A stretch of DNA of 64,000 nt from Brevibacillus parabrevis (GCF_003710905.1 NZ_RHHV01000021.1:244230-308229), one strand, 5' to 3'; positions 47,352 to 55,778 are shown, counted from the first letter of the stretch. A program made the numbers and translations. The notes: generated from the letters alone by a model not told the origin.

Positions 47352-48044
47352 CTACTCTTCTTCTGGAGACTCCATCCAGCCTACCACGTAAAAATCCGTC
47401 AACAAGCGAACGATTTTCCCATCTGCATCGTAACCGATATAGCTTGCGTAGCTGCCATCGCCCCAGCCGGACGAAAACATGGCAATGTTTGCGCCATCCC
47501 CCATGTCTTTCACCAGCCAGTTTCGCGTGTGTTTGTACGTCTGATCCATTTCCTCCATCAATGTTTCGAAATATGTATCGTCCTGCTCCATTTTGCTCTC
47601 CAGTTGTTTGCATGCCACTTCGTCCATAAAGCAGCCTGTGCCTGCGTCAACGCCGTAGCCAAAAAACTCATGAGGTGCGAGCTGAGAGACGTCCGAGTTT
47701 TCCCAGACCGCCATTTTCCAACTCACTACCGGCTTATCTGCAAACACAATCCGGGCCAAAGCGACGCGCTCATCCGGTTCCAATTCTTCCTCTGGCGACT
47801 TCGCTTCACCCAAATGCTGTACTTGTGCAATCGCGAGCTGAACCGGGAAGCTGCCTGTCGGGAATGTTTCCGTAAATGGTTCCGTCTCAAACATGACTAG
47901 CGGGTCATTGGCGACGATTTTTCCTGTTTGAATCTGGAGCTGGCCGATGTCTTGGCGGAAAAGGCGGTATTCATAGCCGTCCTGTTCCGTACGAAATCCT
48001 GCTGCAAATGCGCTCTCAAAAAAATCAGGATAATGCTCTCTCAC
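47352..48044 (-). CDS. DUF4241-like protein
   Basis: 230 residues from GTG 48044, with AGGAGGA 5 bases upstream. The pattern fits DUF4241: a central FPTGSFPVQLAIAQV strand region, YGVDAGTGCFMDEVA (~125-139) and a terminal SGWGDGSYASYIGYDADGK (~190-208). The family is of unknown biochemical role and is found near polymorphic-toxin immunity genes and also alone. Here it is alone and has no toxin neighbour. No signal peptide; cytosolic. Confidence 0.75.
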   Translation of the reverse strand: MREHYPDFFESAFAAGFRTEQDGYEYRLFRQDIGQLQIQTGKIVANDPLVMFETEPFTETFPTGSFPVQLAIAQVQHLGEAKSPEEELEPDERVALARIVFADKPVVSWKMAVWENSDVSQLAPHEFFGYGVDAGTGCFMDEVACKQLESKMEQDDTYFETLMEEMDQTYKHTRNWLVKDMGDGANIAMFSSGWGDGSYASYIGYDADGKIVRLLTDFYVVGWMESPEEE

Positions 48045-48151
48045 ACGTCATTCCTCCTAGCAAATCCATTTGGTATCGCTACAGAATGAAGCAACCCACT
48101 GTCAGGTAGTTGCCAGCGGGTTGTCAGTCTTCGCATTCGTTTCTTGCTTGT

Positions 48152-48859
48152 TTATTTCGTTAAAGCTGCGTCCAGCGCCACTTCGATCATTTCGTTGAAC
48201 GTCGTTTGGCGCTCATCTGCCGAAGTCTCTTCTCCGGTCAAAATGTGGTCGCTTACGGTCAAGATGGACAAGGCGTTGCGCTTGTGCTTGGCGGCCAATG
48301 TGTAGAGTGCGGAAGACTCCATTTCGACGGCAAGCACCTGGTAAGTCGCCAGTTTTTTGTACAGGTCAAAATTTTCGCGGTAAAAGCTGTCGCTGGTGAA
48401 AATATTGCCGACTTTGACTGACAGATTGCGCTCAGATGCTACTTGGTAAGCTTTGTGCAAAAGTTCAAAGCTCGCTGTCGGAGCAAAATCAATCTGGTTG
48501 AACAGCAAGCGGTTTACTTGCGAATCAGAAGAAGCGCTCATCGCGATGATGACGTCGCGCACTTTGATGTCTTCCTGGATCGCTCCGCACGTTCCGACGC
48601 GAATCAAGTTTTGCACGCCGTAGGACTCCATCAGTTCATTCACGTAAATCGAGATAGACGGAACGCCCATGCCTGTTCCTTGGACGGAGACGCGTTTGCC
48701 TTTGTATGTACCTGTGAATCCGAGCATGCCGCGCACTTCATTGTAGCACTCGGCGCCTTCCAGGAAAGTTTCCGCAATGTATTTGGCGCGCAACGGATCG
48801 CCAGGCAGCAAAATCGTTTCTGCGATTTGTCCTTGCTTCGCTCCAATATGTATACTCAT
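48152..48859 (-). CDS. deoD: Purine nucleoside phosphorylase DeoD-type
   Basis: 235 residues from ATG 48859. Hexameric PNP that splits purine (deoxy)nucleosides with phosphate to base and (deoxy)ribose-1-phosphate in nucleoside salvage. Family signatures: LLPGDPLRAKYIAE (~18-31, phosphate site), RVGTCGAI (~87-94), VEMESSALY (~178-186, ribose contact) and the catalytic Asp in TVSDHILTGE (~202-211). Full length for the family. It stands alone; the gap to the next - strand gene (47352-48044) holds an imperfect CAACCC/GGGTTG hairpin at 48090-48121. Confidence 0.97.
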   Translation of the reverse strand: MSIHIGAKQGQIAETILLPGDPLRAKYIAETFLEGAECYNEVRGMLGFTGTYKGKRVSVQGTGMGVPSISIYVNELMESYGVQNLIRVGTCGAIQEDIKVRDVIIAMSASSDSQVNRLLFNQIDFAPTASFELLHKAYQVASERNLSVKVGNIFTSDSFYRENFDLYKKLATYQVLAVEMESSALYTLAAKHKRNALSILTVSDHILTGEETSADERQTTFNEMIEVALDAALTK

Positions 48860-48983
48860 AATCGCTTGCTCCTTCTCTTACAAAAAATTTCCTACCTGAC
48901 TATCGTACTACAAAAACCGAACGATGCAAAATGAAAAATAGAGAGCGATACTATGGCAGCATCGCTTATTTGAACCGTGTATG

Positions 48984-49781
48984 TCATTCGTCTGGTTGCT
49001 GTAAAAAGGAGATGGCCTCCAGGTGATCTCCCAAGTCTGTCAACTTGCTTTGCGCATCGCGTTCCGGCGTGATTCGCTGCTCCTTGCCTGAAAGCCGCTC
49101 AATCCTCGTGCGGATAGATGTCACGCGCAGTTCTTTTTGCAAAGCGATCGCTTGTGCTACGGCTGGGACGAGAAAATAGTGGGCACCGATCGAGGAAGCA
49201 GCTTCCCGCGTGATGGCAAAAGGAAGATCGTTCATCGACGCACCGCCAAGCTCACTGCGATTGAGCAAGCTATTGAGGAATTGTTTGGCTAACTGCACCG
49301 GGTACTGTTCTTCCTTCACCCTTACAGGTGAACAGGCGGCGTGCCGTACAGCAATATCACCGCCGCGATAGCAGGAACGGACAAACGGCTGAAGCTCGTG
49401 GGCGGCGACGATTTGCTCCGCCGCAAGAAACAGCCACACGTCGCCCGTCGCTTCGCGCGCTCCCACTGTACGCCACACATCTTCCCCGAGCGCAAAAGGA
49501 TAGACGAAGATGCGCAAGGCGCTGCCAGAGTAGGAAAGCACCTGTTCCAGCGAGCGATCTTGACTGCCGTGCACGACGACGACGATTTCCAAGGGGCAGA
49601 GCTTCTCAGCCTGTTTGAGCACCTTGAGCACCGTTTTTTCATCCTGTTCGACTCCGACGATAATGCTTAGTCTGCCCTGATTCTCCCATTTTTCCACATG
49701 GCTAATGCGGACGCCTTTTGTGTCTTTGCGCTCTCTTGCGGATTCTCTTGGTCCTTTCTTTCCGTTTGGCACCCCATCCAT
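48984..49781 (-). CDS. Glycosyltransferase-2-like protein (second of an overlapping pair)
   Basis: 265 residues from ATG 49781, preceded closely by AAGGAGG. The start lies inside the upstream gene, giving an 80-base overlap in a different frame and probable translational coupling. After a basic N-terminus the fold begins GRLSIIVGVEQDEKTVLKVL (~27-46) with a second strand IVVVVHGSQD, as in GT-A nucleotide-sugar transferases. The metal-binding DxD position reads FLAAEQ, so catalysis by the usual mechanism is doubtful. No membrane segment. Similar in layout to its upstream partner, so the two probably arose by duplication. Substrate unknown. Confidence 0.65.
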   Translation of the reverse strand: MDGVPNGKKGPRESARERKDTKGVRISHVEKWENQGRLSIIVGVEQDEKTVLKVLKQAEKLCPLEIVVVVHGSQDRSLEQVLSYSGSALRIFVYPFALGEDVWRTVGAREATGDVWLFLAAEQIVAAHELQPFVRSCYRGGDIAVRHAACSPVRVKEEQYPVQLAKQFLNSLLNRSELGGASMNDLPFAITREAASSIGAHYFLVPAVAQAIALQKELRVTSIRTRIERLSGKEQRITPERDAQSKLTDLGDHLEAISFLQQPDE

Positions 49782-50589
49782 CGGCCTCCTTGTCGTCTGA
49801 TTCCTGGTAGAACACAGAACGCAGATGCAAAAGTCCTGTTTCTTGCGCCAAAATCCGGTGCCGTTCCCCATCCGGCATGGCTCCGCGCTCATTTTTATCT
49901 TGGAGGAGCATGTGAATCGCTCGCGCATGTTCCTCGAATAAGACTGATTTTGGTTTGGCTAAAGCCTGACTTGGCGGCAATCGCTTTCGTGCGGAGCGCT
50001 CGATTGGCTCACAGGTGATGGCAAGACCTTTTTTGACGGCTTTCACAAGCGCCACGGCCGGAATGCACAAGGCTCGAAAGTCGATCGTCTCCAACGCCTT
50101 GCGGTTCAGTATGAACGGAGCCTTTTCCAACGAAGCCGAACCGAACTGCCGATGACCGAGCAACTGATTCAGGAAGGAAAAGGCGTAGCGGACAGAGCCC
50201 GGCTTCGTTTTTGCCTGTCCAAAGTCGTCTGCGCACATGACGACGTCATAGCCTTGCTGGACTTTTGCGATCCACTTTTTATAACAAGCCTGTGACAAGC
50301 CGTTTCGCTCGTCCAGAAAAAGCAGAACGCTTCCTGTGGCGTGCTTGGCGCCAATCGCCCGGCATTCGCTGCTGCTGGCATTGCTCTCGGCCGCAATCAC
50401 TTTCGCTCCCCACACGTAAGATACAGAGATATCGTCCGCATGGGGCTGCAACCCTGCGCAGACGATGATCATTTCCGCGCCAGGAGTCACTTGCTTTACA
50501 GCGTGAACCAAGCGCTCTACATTCCTGGCCTGGTCATGGGTCGGGATAATGACGGACAAAAGACCTTGTACATCGTGTGTAGCGTCCAT
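49702..50589 (-). CDS. Glycosyltransferase-2-like protein (first of an overlapping pair)
   Basis: 295 residues from ATG 50589, with GGGGGGAA 6 bases upstream; longer in-frame starts reach back toward the dac gene but lack ribosome sites. GT-A-type N-terminus LLSVIIPTHDQARNVERLV, then MIIVCAG and a FLDERN segment where a DxD motif would be expected (D-E-R here). The C-terminal tail is very basic (RKERTKRIRKRAQRHKRR), suggesting contact with membrane or nucleic acid. It is 180 bases downstream of the carboxypeptidase gene with a terminator between. A role in envelope glycan synthesis is plausible but not shown. Confidence 0.7.
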   Translation of the reverse strand: MDATHDVQGLLSVIIPTHDQARNVERLVHAVKQVTPGAEMIIVCAGLQPHADDISVSYVWGAKVIAAESNASSSECRAIGAKHATGSVLLFLDERNGLSQACYKKWIAKVQQGYDVVMCADDFGQAKTKPGSVRYAFSFLNQLLGHRQFGSASLEKAPFILNRKALETIDFRALCIPAVALVKAVKKGLAITCEPIERSARKRLPPSQALAKPKSVLFEEHARAIHMLLQDKNERGAMPDGERHRILAQETGLLHLRSVFYQESDDKEADGWGAKRKERTKRIRKRAQRHKRRPH

Positions 50590-50695
50590 CGGCAGTTCCC
50601 CCCATCGACAGAAATGTAAGGCTTTACCCATATTGTACGTTTCCCGGCAACAATAGGACACGGCTGCTATCCCCGCGCGTTCTATCCAAATCCGC

Positions 50696-50743
50696 ATGCA
50701 AAAAAGCAGGACGATGGAAGCGTTGTCCGTCGCCCTGCTTTTG
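50696..50743 (-). terminator. Terminator of the carboxypeptidase gene
   Basis: On the - strand AAAAGCAGG (50742-50734) pairs with CCTGCTTTT (50710-50702), with further inner pairs, followed by T residues. Confidence 0.8.
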
Positions 50744-50768
50744 ATTGCCTGCCTTGCATTCCCTTTTG

Positions 50769-51992
50769 TCAATTTACGCGGCGCTGCCAATCGCGCTGCC
50801 GGACTCGACGCGCTTTGCGCGAGCGGGCGATGGCACAGCCGATCAAGAACAAATTCATCCCCAGCCAGGCGATCAGCACGCTGTACCGCGCCACGGGAGG
50901 ACTGTCGTCCAATGCTAACGCCGAAGCGATTACTGTCGGTTTCGGTTGCACAGGTGGATCGTGGCGCTCTAGCGGGTAGGAAACCGCAAGTGCCCCGGCC
51001 GTGACGGAGAGCTGTCCGTCTGAAGCGAGCTGGACGAGCGGCTCCGTGCCTTTTGGAACAGTCGCATACAAATCATCCTTTGCCGAGTAAGTCACTTGGC
51101 TGTCACTGCCCGGTGACGACACCTCTGTGTAACGCTCTCCTTTGGCGGCAATTTGCTTCGTCTCATAGCCGTTCAACCCGAAATCAAGCAGCTTGACTAC
51201 GTCTTTGTACGCATAGTTGCTTGAAGCCGCTTTCATCGTGACAGCGATCATCTCCGTATCGCCGCGTTTGGCAGAGCCAACCAATGTATGCATCGCCTGA
51301 TCGGTAAAACCATTCTTGATCCCGGTTGCCCCGGGATAATCGCGCAGCAGCTTGTTGTGATTGATCAGCTCCGATTTCCATTCCTTCCCGTCCCATGGCA
51401 GGCGGTTTGTGCCGACGATTTGCCGGAAAATCGGATTTTTCATCGCGTACTGGGCGATTTTGGCCATGTCGGCGGCTGTCGTGTAATGGTTCGGGTCGTG
51501 CAAGCCGTGTGCGTTGGCAAAATGAGTTTCTGTCACGCCCACTTTTTCAGCCAAGTAAGCGTTCAGTTCCTGGGCGAACTGCTCGGTAGTGCCGCTCATA
51601 TGCTCCGCGATCGCGGTCGCAGCGTCATTTCCCGAGTGCATCAGCAAGCCGTATTCCAGCTTGCGCAGCGAAACTTGCTCGCCTTCTCCCAGGTAAACCC
51701 GCGTTCCTTCTTCAAATCTGGCTTTTTTGGAAACCGTGACGGTATCATCCGGATTTCCTTTTTCGATGGCGTAAATGCCGGTAGCGATTTTCGTTATGCT
51801 GGCAGGGTATAGCCTGACATGAGGGTTCTTTTCAAACAGGACTTGTCCCGTTGTCGCATCGATGAGGATGGCCGATTCGCCAAACAGTTGGTCTGGTGCA
51901 ATCGCAGGCGCTCCCTCAGCAAAAGCCACAGGCACGTCGAGATTGACCATCACCGTGACCACAACGAGAAGGTACGTGAGTAGAAAGCGCAT
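50769..51992 (-). CDS. D-alanyl-D-alanine carboxypeptidase (penicillin-binding protein, S11 family)
   Basis: 407 residues from ATG 51992. Signal peptide 1-~25 (MRFLLTYLLVVVTVMVNL, cleavage near AFA). It trims the terminal D-Ala of peptidoglycan stem peptides. The S11 motifs are present: S-I-T-K (nucleophile Ser ~65), S-G-N (~119-121) and K-N-G (~226-228; Asn in place of the more common Thr). A beta-rich C-terminal domain follows, then a C-terminal membrane segment (~370-392) and a basic tail, giving the usual outward-facing anchored topology. It is similar to DacF/DacB-type sporulation or vegetative carboxypeptidases; which of these cannot be decided here. Confidence 0.92.
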   Translation of the reverse strand: MRFLLTYLLVVVTVMVNLDVPVAFAEGAPAIAPDQLFGESAILIDATTGQVLFEKNPHVRLYPASITKIATGIYAIEKGNPDDTVTVSKKARFEEGTRVYLGEGEQVSLRKLEYGLLMHSGNDAATAIAEHMSGTTEQFAQELNAYLAEKVGVTETHFANAHGLHDPNHYTTAADMAKIAQYAMKNPIFRQIVGTNRLPWDGKEWKSELINHNKLLRDYPGATGIKNGFTDQAMHTLVGSAKRGDTEMIAVTMKAASSNYAYKDVVKLLDFGLNGYETKQIAAKGERYTEVSSPGSDSQVTYSAKDDLYATVPKGTEPLVQLASDGQLSVTAGALAVSYPLERHDPPVQPKPTVIASALALDDSPPVARYSVLIAWLGMNLFLIGCAIARSRKARRVRQRDWQRRVN

Positions 51993-52075
51993 GTTAGTCT
52001 AAATCCTTTCCTTGCTTGTCGGGTGTTAACGTATGGCTTTTGACTATTTGACTGTATGAAGCTCGGCTTTGGCCG

Positions 52076-52891
52076 TTATTTCAACCGCTTGCCGAGCAAA
52101 TCGTGAATCATTTTGAACTTCGGATTGTCCGCAAAAGCTTCCTCGAAGCCGCTGACGTGCTCGCGGTACAAAGCTGCGGCAGACTCCAAATCTTGTTTGA
52201 CGTAGAGCGAAAAAATTTCTTCCAGCTTTTCTTCAAGCGTCGAATCCACTTCCGCCGGAGTCAAAATCTCCTGGCGCAGGTTGTTCATCAACACATCGAG
52301 CTGATGGGTGATGACAGACGCTTCATGCAGCTGTTGCAGCACATCCTTCGGAATATTTCCGTCGTATTTGTAGCGCAGCTCGTGCTCGTTTGTCGCCCAG
52401 AAGTTCATGCCGAGTGTACGAATTTGGATTTCACAAAAAAGGGTACGCTTTTCGCTCCCGTGATATACGGTATAAGAAACAATCATATGGATACTGCGGT
52501 AACCGGAATCTTTCGGGTTAGCGATGTAGTCCTTGATGTCGTGAATGACGATATCTTCCCGCTCATACAACAACTGCTGTACTTCTCTGACGTCATCGAC
52601 ATAGCGGCAAACTACGCGCAAGCCCGCGATATCCTGAACTTCCTTGCCGACTTCCTCTTGCCAGTTGGCTTGCTGAAAATCGATTCCCTTCTCGTTCGCC
52701 TTTTTGATGAGACTGTCCACTTTTTTGACTCGCCCCACCACAAATTCAATCGGAGAATAGCGGCCGCTTTTCAAAAAGCCGTACTTGATTCCTTTCAGTT
52801 TGAGCTTCAATTCCTCTACTGCCTGTTCATACGGTGCCAAGAAATGGACCATATTGTTCAAGACTTTGCTTGGCACATGGGTACCTCTCAT
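52076..52891 (-). CDS. Small alarmone synthetase, GTP pyrophosphokinase (RelQ/YjbM-like)
   Basis: 271 residues from ATG 52891, with GGAGG 8 bases upstream. Single RelA/SpoT synthetase domain (~40-200), no hydrolase domain and no TGS/ACT regulatory domains, so a small (p)ppGpp synthetase. Key stretches: the G-loop region GRYSPIEFVVGRVK (~47-60), DIAGLRVVCRYVDDV (~96-110) and DYIANPKDSGYRSIHMIV (~129-146), plus EIQIRTLGMNFWA (~165-177). The C-terminal helices (~190-271) match the tetramer-forming region of RelQ. It begins 16 bases after the M23 peptidase gene ends, so they form an operon. Confidence 0.93.
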   Translation of the reverse strand: MRGTHVPSKVLNNMVHFLAPYEQAVEELKLKLKGIKYGFLKSGRYSPIEFVVGRVKKVDSLIKKANEKGIDFQQANWQEEVGKEVQDIAGLRVVCRYVDDVREVQQLLYEREDIVIHDIKDYIANPKDSGYRSIHMIVSYTVYHGSEKRTLFCEIQIRTLGMNFWATNEHELRYKYDGNIPKDVLQQLHEASVITHQLDVLMNNLRQEILTPAEVDSTLEEKLEEIFSLYVKQDLESAAALYREHVSGFEEAFADNPKFKMIHDLLGKRLK

Positions 52892-52906
52892 AAAAAACAC
52901 CTCCAA

Positions 52907-53782
52907 TTACTTCCAGAGGAAAGGTGATGCATCAAAAAACGGCTGCGGATTTACGTACGTATTGCCAATCAACATGCCGTAATGAAGGTGAGGGCCTGTA
53001 GAAAAACCCGTCGTGCCCATTTGCCCAATCACCTGACCCTGTTTCACTTCCTGCCCGGCCTTGACGGACAGCTTCGACATATGTGCGTAGATGGAAAACA
53101 CGTTTAGACCGTGATCAATAATGATCGTGTTGCCTGTCAAATAAAGCGAGTCTGCCAAAACGACCTTGCCGTTGTTGCTCGCCCAGATCGGCGTTCCTGT
53201 TTTGTTCGCCAAGTCAATCGCTGCATGGCGATTGGCAGGCACTCCGTTGACCACGCGCTGGTAGCCAAACGGGGTTGTCAACGTTCCTTTCGTCGGTACG
53301 ATAAATGGTTCGGTAAAGTACGGAGTCGCCCGTGAGCTTGCGCGAGCGGCGTTGATTTTTTTCTGATCGGCATCGATGCGGGCCGTATCCTGACGCATGG
53401 CATTCATTTGCTTGCTTACCGTCAGCTTGTCCACTTCGAACTTTTTCGGTTGAACCGTCACGGCAACAGACAGCTTTTTGTCTGCTGATTGCAGCTTGTA
53501 GTCTCCCGGCTTCACGTCAAATGGAATCGGGATAAATCGGGCATACTCGTTAGAAGAGGACTGCAAACGGTATGTTCGCGAAAAGAGCGTGACCGTTTGA
53601 GGCTGTTTGCTGCGCACCAAAATCACATCGCCGGGATACGTCTTGGCTGGCGTCACGCTAAGCGATGGTTGTTGTTTCTCTGCACTCGCGTAAGCGCCTT
53701 CCAGTACCTGGCTGTAAACGGTCGTTCCAGACGTGAGCGTCAACGCAACGACCATCATTAAACTGACCATCGATTGGAACAT
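52907..53782 (-). CDS. Secreted M23 (LytM) zinc metallopeptidase
   Basis: 291 residues from ATG 53782, with GGGAGGG 9 bases upstream. Signal peptide 1-~22 (FQSMVSLMMVVALTLTSG). N-terminal beta domain (~30-150), then an M23 peptidase domain (~180-285) with H-A-A-I-D (HxxxD) and H-L-H in GPHLHYG as zinc ligands. Cleaves peptidoglycan cross-bridges or binds them. It is directly upstream of the alarmone synthetase gene. Confidence 0.93.
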   Translation of the reverse strand: MFQSMVSLMMVVALTLTSGTTVYSQVLEGAYASAEKQQPSLSVTPAKTYPGDVILVRSKQPQTVTLFSRTYRLQSSSNEYARFIPIPFDVKPGDYKLQSADKKLSVAVTVQPKKFEVDKLTVSKQMNAMRQDTARIDADQKKINAARASSRATPYFTEPFIVPTKGTLTTPFGYQRVVNGVPANRHAAIDLANKTGTPIWASNNGKVVLADSLYLTGNTIIIDHGLNVFSIYAHMSKLSVKAGQEVKQGQVIGQMGTTGFSTGPHLHYGMLIGNTYVNPQPFFDASPFLWK

Positions 53783-53829
53783 AAGCACGCTCCCTCCCAT
53801 TTTCTAGTATAACAAAACCGAACTTGAAA

Positions 53830-53866
53830 GGAAAAAGAAAAAGAAGGCTATCCGACTAGCCTTCTC
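53830..53866 (-). terminator. Terminator downstream of the 84-aa gene
   Basis: On the - strand AGAAGGCTA (53865-53857) pairs with TAGCCTTCT (53850-53842), 6-nt loop, followed by a T-rich tract. Confidence 0.85.
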
Positions 53867-53883
53867 CAGTCACAGCAGCTTTT

Positions 53884-54141
53884 TTACAGTTTCTTCGTGT
53901 AGTCTGCCATCATGTCCATGATCGATTGCACTCCGGTCAGCATTTCGCTGGCCCGTTTCGTTTTTTGCGAGATGTTGTCAAAATCAAGCCGCCCTCTTTT
54001 GCGATCATTCCAGCGTTTGAACAATTCTTCCGCCATGCCGGGATTGCTCCTGACTGCCCGGACGCGCATGGAGTCTTCCACGACCCACGCTTCGAATTCA
54101 GGATTTTCCTTCAGAAGCTTTTTCACTTCTTTTTTCTTCAT
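53884..54141 (-). CDS. Small conserved-looking protein, 85 residues, unknown function
   Basis: ATG 54141; GGAG lies 13 bases upstream, a little far, and no better in-frame start is seen. The product is highly charged and helical: MKKKEVKKLLKENPEFEAWV, then NPGMAEELFKRWNDRKRG, then a final helix MLTGVQSIMDMMADYTKKL. No signal peptide or membrane segment. It lies between the M23 peptidase and the SASP gene, each with its own terminator. I do not recognise a named family; a sporulation-associated role is suggested only by the neighbouring SASP gene. Confidence 0.7.
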   Translation of the reverse strand: MKKKEVKKLLKENPEFEAWVVEDSMRVRAVRSNPGMAEELFKRWNDRKRGRLDFDNISQKTKRASEMLTGVQSIMDMMADYTKKL

Positions 54142-54262
54142 CGTCGAAACGTCACTCCTTTCGCATGTACAAACAAGAATAGAGAGCTGTTCGTTACACC
54201 ATATGACTAGTCCGCGAATGTGCTTGTGTGTTTGCACCCTGTCTAAAAGAAAGGGCTGCAAC

Positions 54263-54299
54263 GCAAAACAAGAGAGGCCCCGTAGAAGGGACCTCTCTT
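54263..54299 (-). terminator. Terminator of the SASP gene
   Basis: On the - strand AGAGAGG-x-CCC pairs with GGG-x-CCTCTCT (54298-54271) and is followed by TTGTTTTG. Confidence 0.85.
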
Positions 54300-54331
54300 C
54301 ATCCAGCTATTTACTTGTCCGAGCGATGAGC

Positions 54332-54532
54332 TTAGCGGCCAGCCATTTGTTGCTCAGCGAAACTTACCAGACGCTTCGTAATTTCGCCACCAACCGAACC
54401 GTTTTGGCGAGAAGTAGTGTCTGGGCCGAGATTTACACCAAATTCAGATGCAATCTCATACTTCAGTTGATCCAGAGCTTGGTTCGCTTGAGGAACTACC
54501 AGGTTGTTGCTGCTTCCGTTGTTGTTAGCCAT
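54332..54532 (-). CDS. Alpha/beta-type small acid-soluble spore protein (SASP)
   Basis: 66 residues from ATG 54532, with GGGAGGA 7 bases upstream. Coats and protects spore DNA. Family motifs: ALDQLKYEIASEFGV, which contains the germination-protease site (E-I-A / F-G-V), and GGEITKRLVSFAEQQM near the C-terminus. Length and Asn/Gln-rich N-terminus are typical. The leader upstream is about 130 bases or more and contains the tRNA-like fold described separately. Expression is expected in the forespore; a clear SigG promoter was not found. Confidence 0.96.
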   Translation of the reverse strand: MANNNGSSNNLVVPQANQALDQLKYEIASEFGVNLGPDTTSRQNGSVGGEITKRLVSFAEQQMAGR

Positions 54533-54559
54533 GATTGATTCCTCCCGACGCGTTTTTTT

Positions 54560-54616
54560 CTCCCGGGACGGATTTGAACCGCCTGCTGCTCGCCTCTCAC
54601 CGACTGAGACCGGAAG
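54560..54616 (-). ncRNA. tRNA-like element without anticodon arm, upstream of the SASP gene
   Basis: On the - strand, 54616-54610 (CTTCCGG) can pair with 54566-54560 (CCGGGAG) as a 7-bp acceptor stem with one wobble. Next comes a D-arm-like hairpin, TCTCA-GTCGG-TGAGA, 11 linker bases, and a T-arm, GGCGG-TTCAAAT-CCGTC, with a canonical T-loop. Anticodon arm and CCA end are missing. It may be a decayed tRNA or a structured leader. TTGACA lies upstream at 54647-54642 with a poor -10. Confidence 0.4.
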
Positions 54617-54734
54617 ATGATTTTGAGGGCCAAGAGGTGGTTGTCAACCTCTTGTGATACTATCATCCCACGAGATCGCATCTCCATACGCTCCAGCGAA
54701 ATGTAAAATCTGACAAAGTTGTCCCGGCCCTTTA

Positions 54735-54743
54735 TGCTATAAT
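54735..54743 (+). promoter_or_regulatory. Extended -10 promoter for the exonuclease gene
   Basis: TGCTATAAT is an extended -10 element, 38 bases ahead of the GTG start. No well-spaced -35 box is seen. Confidence 0.6.
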
Positions 54744-54780
54744 GAGGCGTATAGTTTGGAGCTGAGAGGGGTTAGCTTTT

Positions 54781-55659
54781 GTGAGTGAATCAGGAAAAGT
54801 ATTGCTCATCGACGGCATGAGCTTTTTATTTCGCGCGTTTTACGGGTCTGCCTGGGGCGGTGCCTATCGGCAAACCTCCACAGGTATTTACACGAATGCG
54901 GTGTACGGTTTTACGAAAATGATGCTGGATTACGCCGAGCTGGTGCGCCCGACCCACCTGATCGTCGGCTGGGATGTGGCCTCACGCGAATCGCTCGTGC
55001 GCAGCCAATGGTTTGACGGCTACAAGTCCAATCGCACGGCGCCGCCGGACGAGCTGATCCCGCAATTCGACCTGGTCAAGGAACTGACCGCTGCCTTTTC
55101 CGTCCCGAACATTGGCTGTCCGGGATACGAGGGTGACGATGTGCTCGGCACGCTGTCCACGCGTCTGTCTGACGAAGGACATGAAATCGTCATTGCGACG
55201 GGCGACTATGACAGCTTGCAGCTCGTCGATGAAAAAGTCAGCGTGAAAATCCTGAAAAACGGCGGCAAGCATGAGCATTACAACCCGGCGAGCCTGCTCG
55301 CTTTGCGCGGGATTTCTCCGGAGCAGGTGGTGGACGTCAAAGCATTGATGGGCGATACGTCCGACTGCATTCCGGGCTGCCCGGGAATCGGGGAAAAAAC
55401 GGCGACGAAGCTGATTACGGAGCACGGCAACCTGGACAACCTGTACGAAAACTTGAAAAACTGCACGCCAAAAATGCGCAGCAAGCTGGAAGAACATCGC
55501 GATCAGGTGTACTTGAGCCAGAAGCTGGCGACGATTATTCGCGACGTGCCTGTGGAGTTTTCCATGGAGGAAGCGGCCTGGACGTACGATTCCTCGACTG
55601 TGCTTGGCAAATTTGAAGAACTCGAATTTGGCCGCAGTCTGGCGACAAGAGTAGGTTAA
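54781..55659 (+). CDS. 5'-3' exonuclease (flap-endonuclease-like, YpcP-type)
   Basis: 292 residues from GTG 54781, with GAGAGGGG 9 bases upstream. It corresponds to the N-terminal nuclease part of DNA polymerase I as a separate protein, acting on 5' flaps and RNA primers. Visible metal-site acidic residues: LLIDGMSFLFRAFYG (~8-22), CPGYEGDDVLGTL (~113-125) and IATGDYDSLQLV (~139-150). The helix-hairpin-helix DNA-binding motif is GCPGIGEKTATKL (~198-210). Full length for the family. A strong terminator follows. Confidence 0.93.
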   Translation: MSESGKVLLIDGMSFLFRAFYGSAWGGAYRQTSTGIYTNAVYGFTKMMLDYAELVRPTHLIVGWDVASRESLVRSQWFDGYKSNRTAPPDELIPQFDLVKELTAAFSVPNIGCPGYEGDDVLGTLSTRLSDEGHEIVIATGDYDSLQLVDEKVSVKILKNGGKHEHYNPASLLALRGISPEQVVDVKALMGDTSDCIPGCPGIGEKTATKLITEHGNLDNLYENLKNCTPKMRSKLEEHRDQVYLSQKLATIIRDVPVEFSMEEAAWTYDSSTVLGKFEELEFGRSLATRVG

Positions 55660-55680
55660 TCATAAAGCCGATAACCGCTG

Positions 55681-55717
55681 CGCTCCGACTTTTCCCGTAG
55701 AAGTCGGAGCGTTTTTT
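55681..55717 (+). terminator. Rho-independent terminator of the exonuclease gene
   Basis: CGCTCCGACTT (55681-55691) pairs perfectly with AAGTCGGAGCG (55701-55711), followed by six T. Confidence 0.95.
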
Positions 55718-55743
55718 CCTGTTTACCTGTCTCGGCGACACAG

Positions 55744-55778
55744 TGAAAAAACACCTCGCTGGCTATCAACGAGGTGTT
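55744..55778 (-). terminator. Terminator overlapping the 3' end of the VWA gene
   Basis: On the - strand AACACCTCG (55778-55770) pairs with CGAGGTGTT (55758-55750), followed by TTTTTC. The stop codon of the VWA gene (55768-55766) lies in the loop, so the last codons are part of the terminator. Confidence 0.85.

Noticed and set aside
54560..54616. Functional tRNA gene
   Set aside because: No anticodon arm and no CCA end; kept only as a tRNA-like element.
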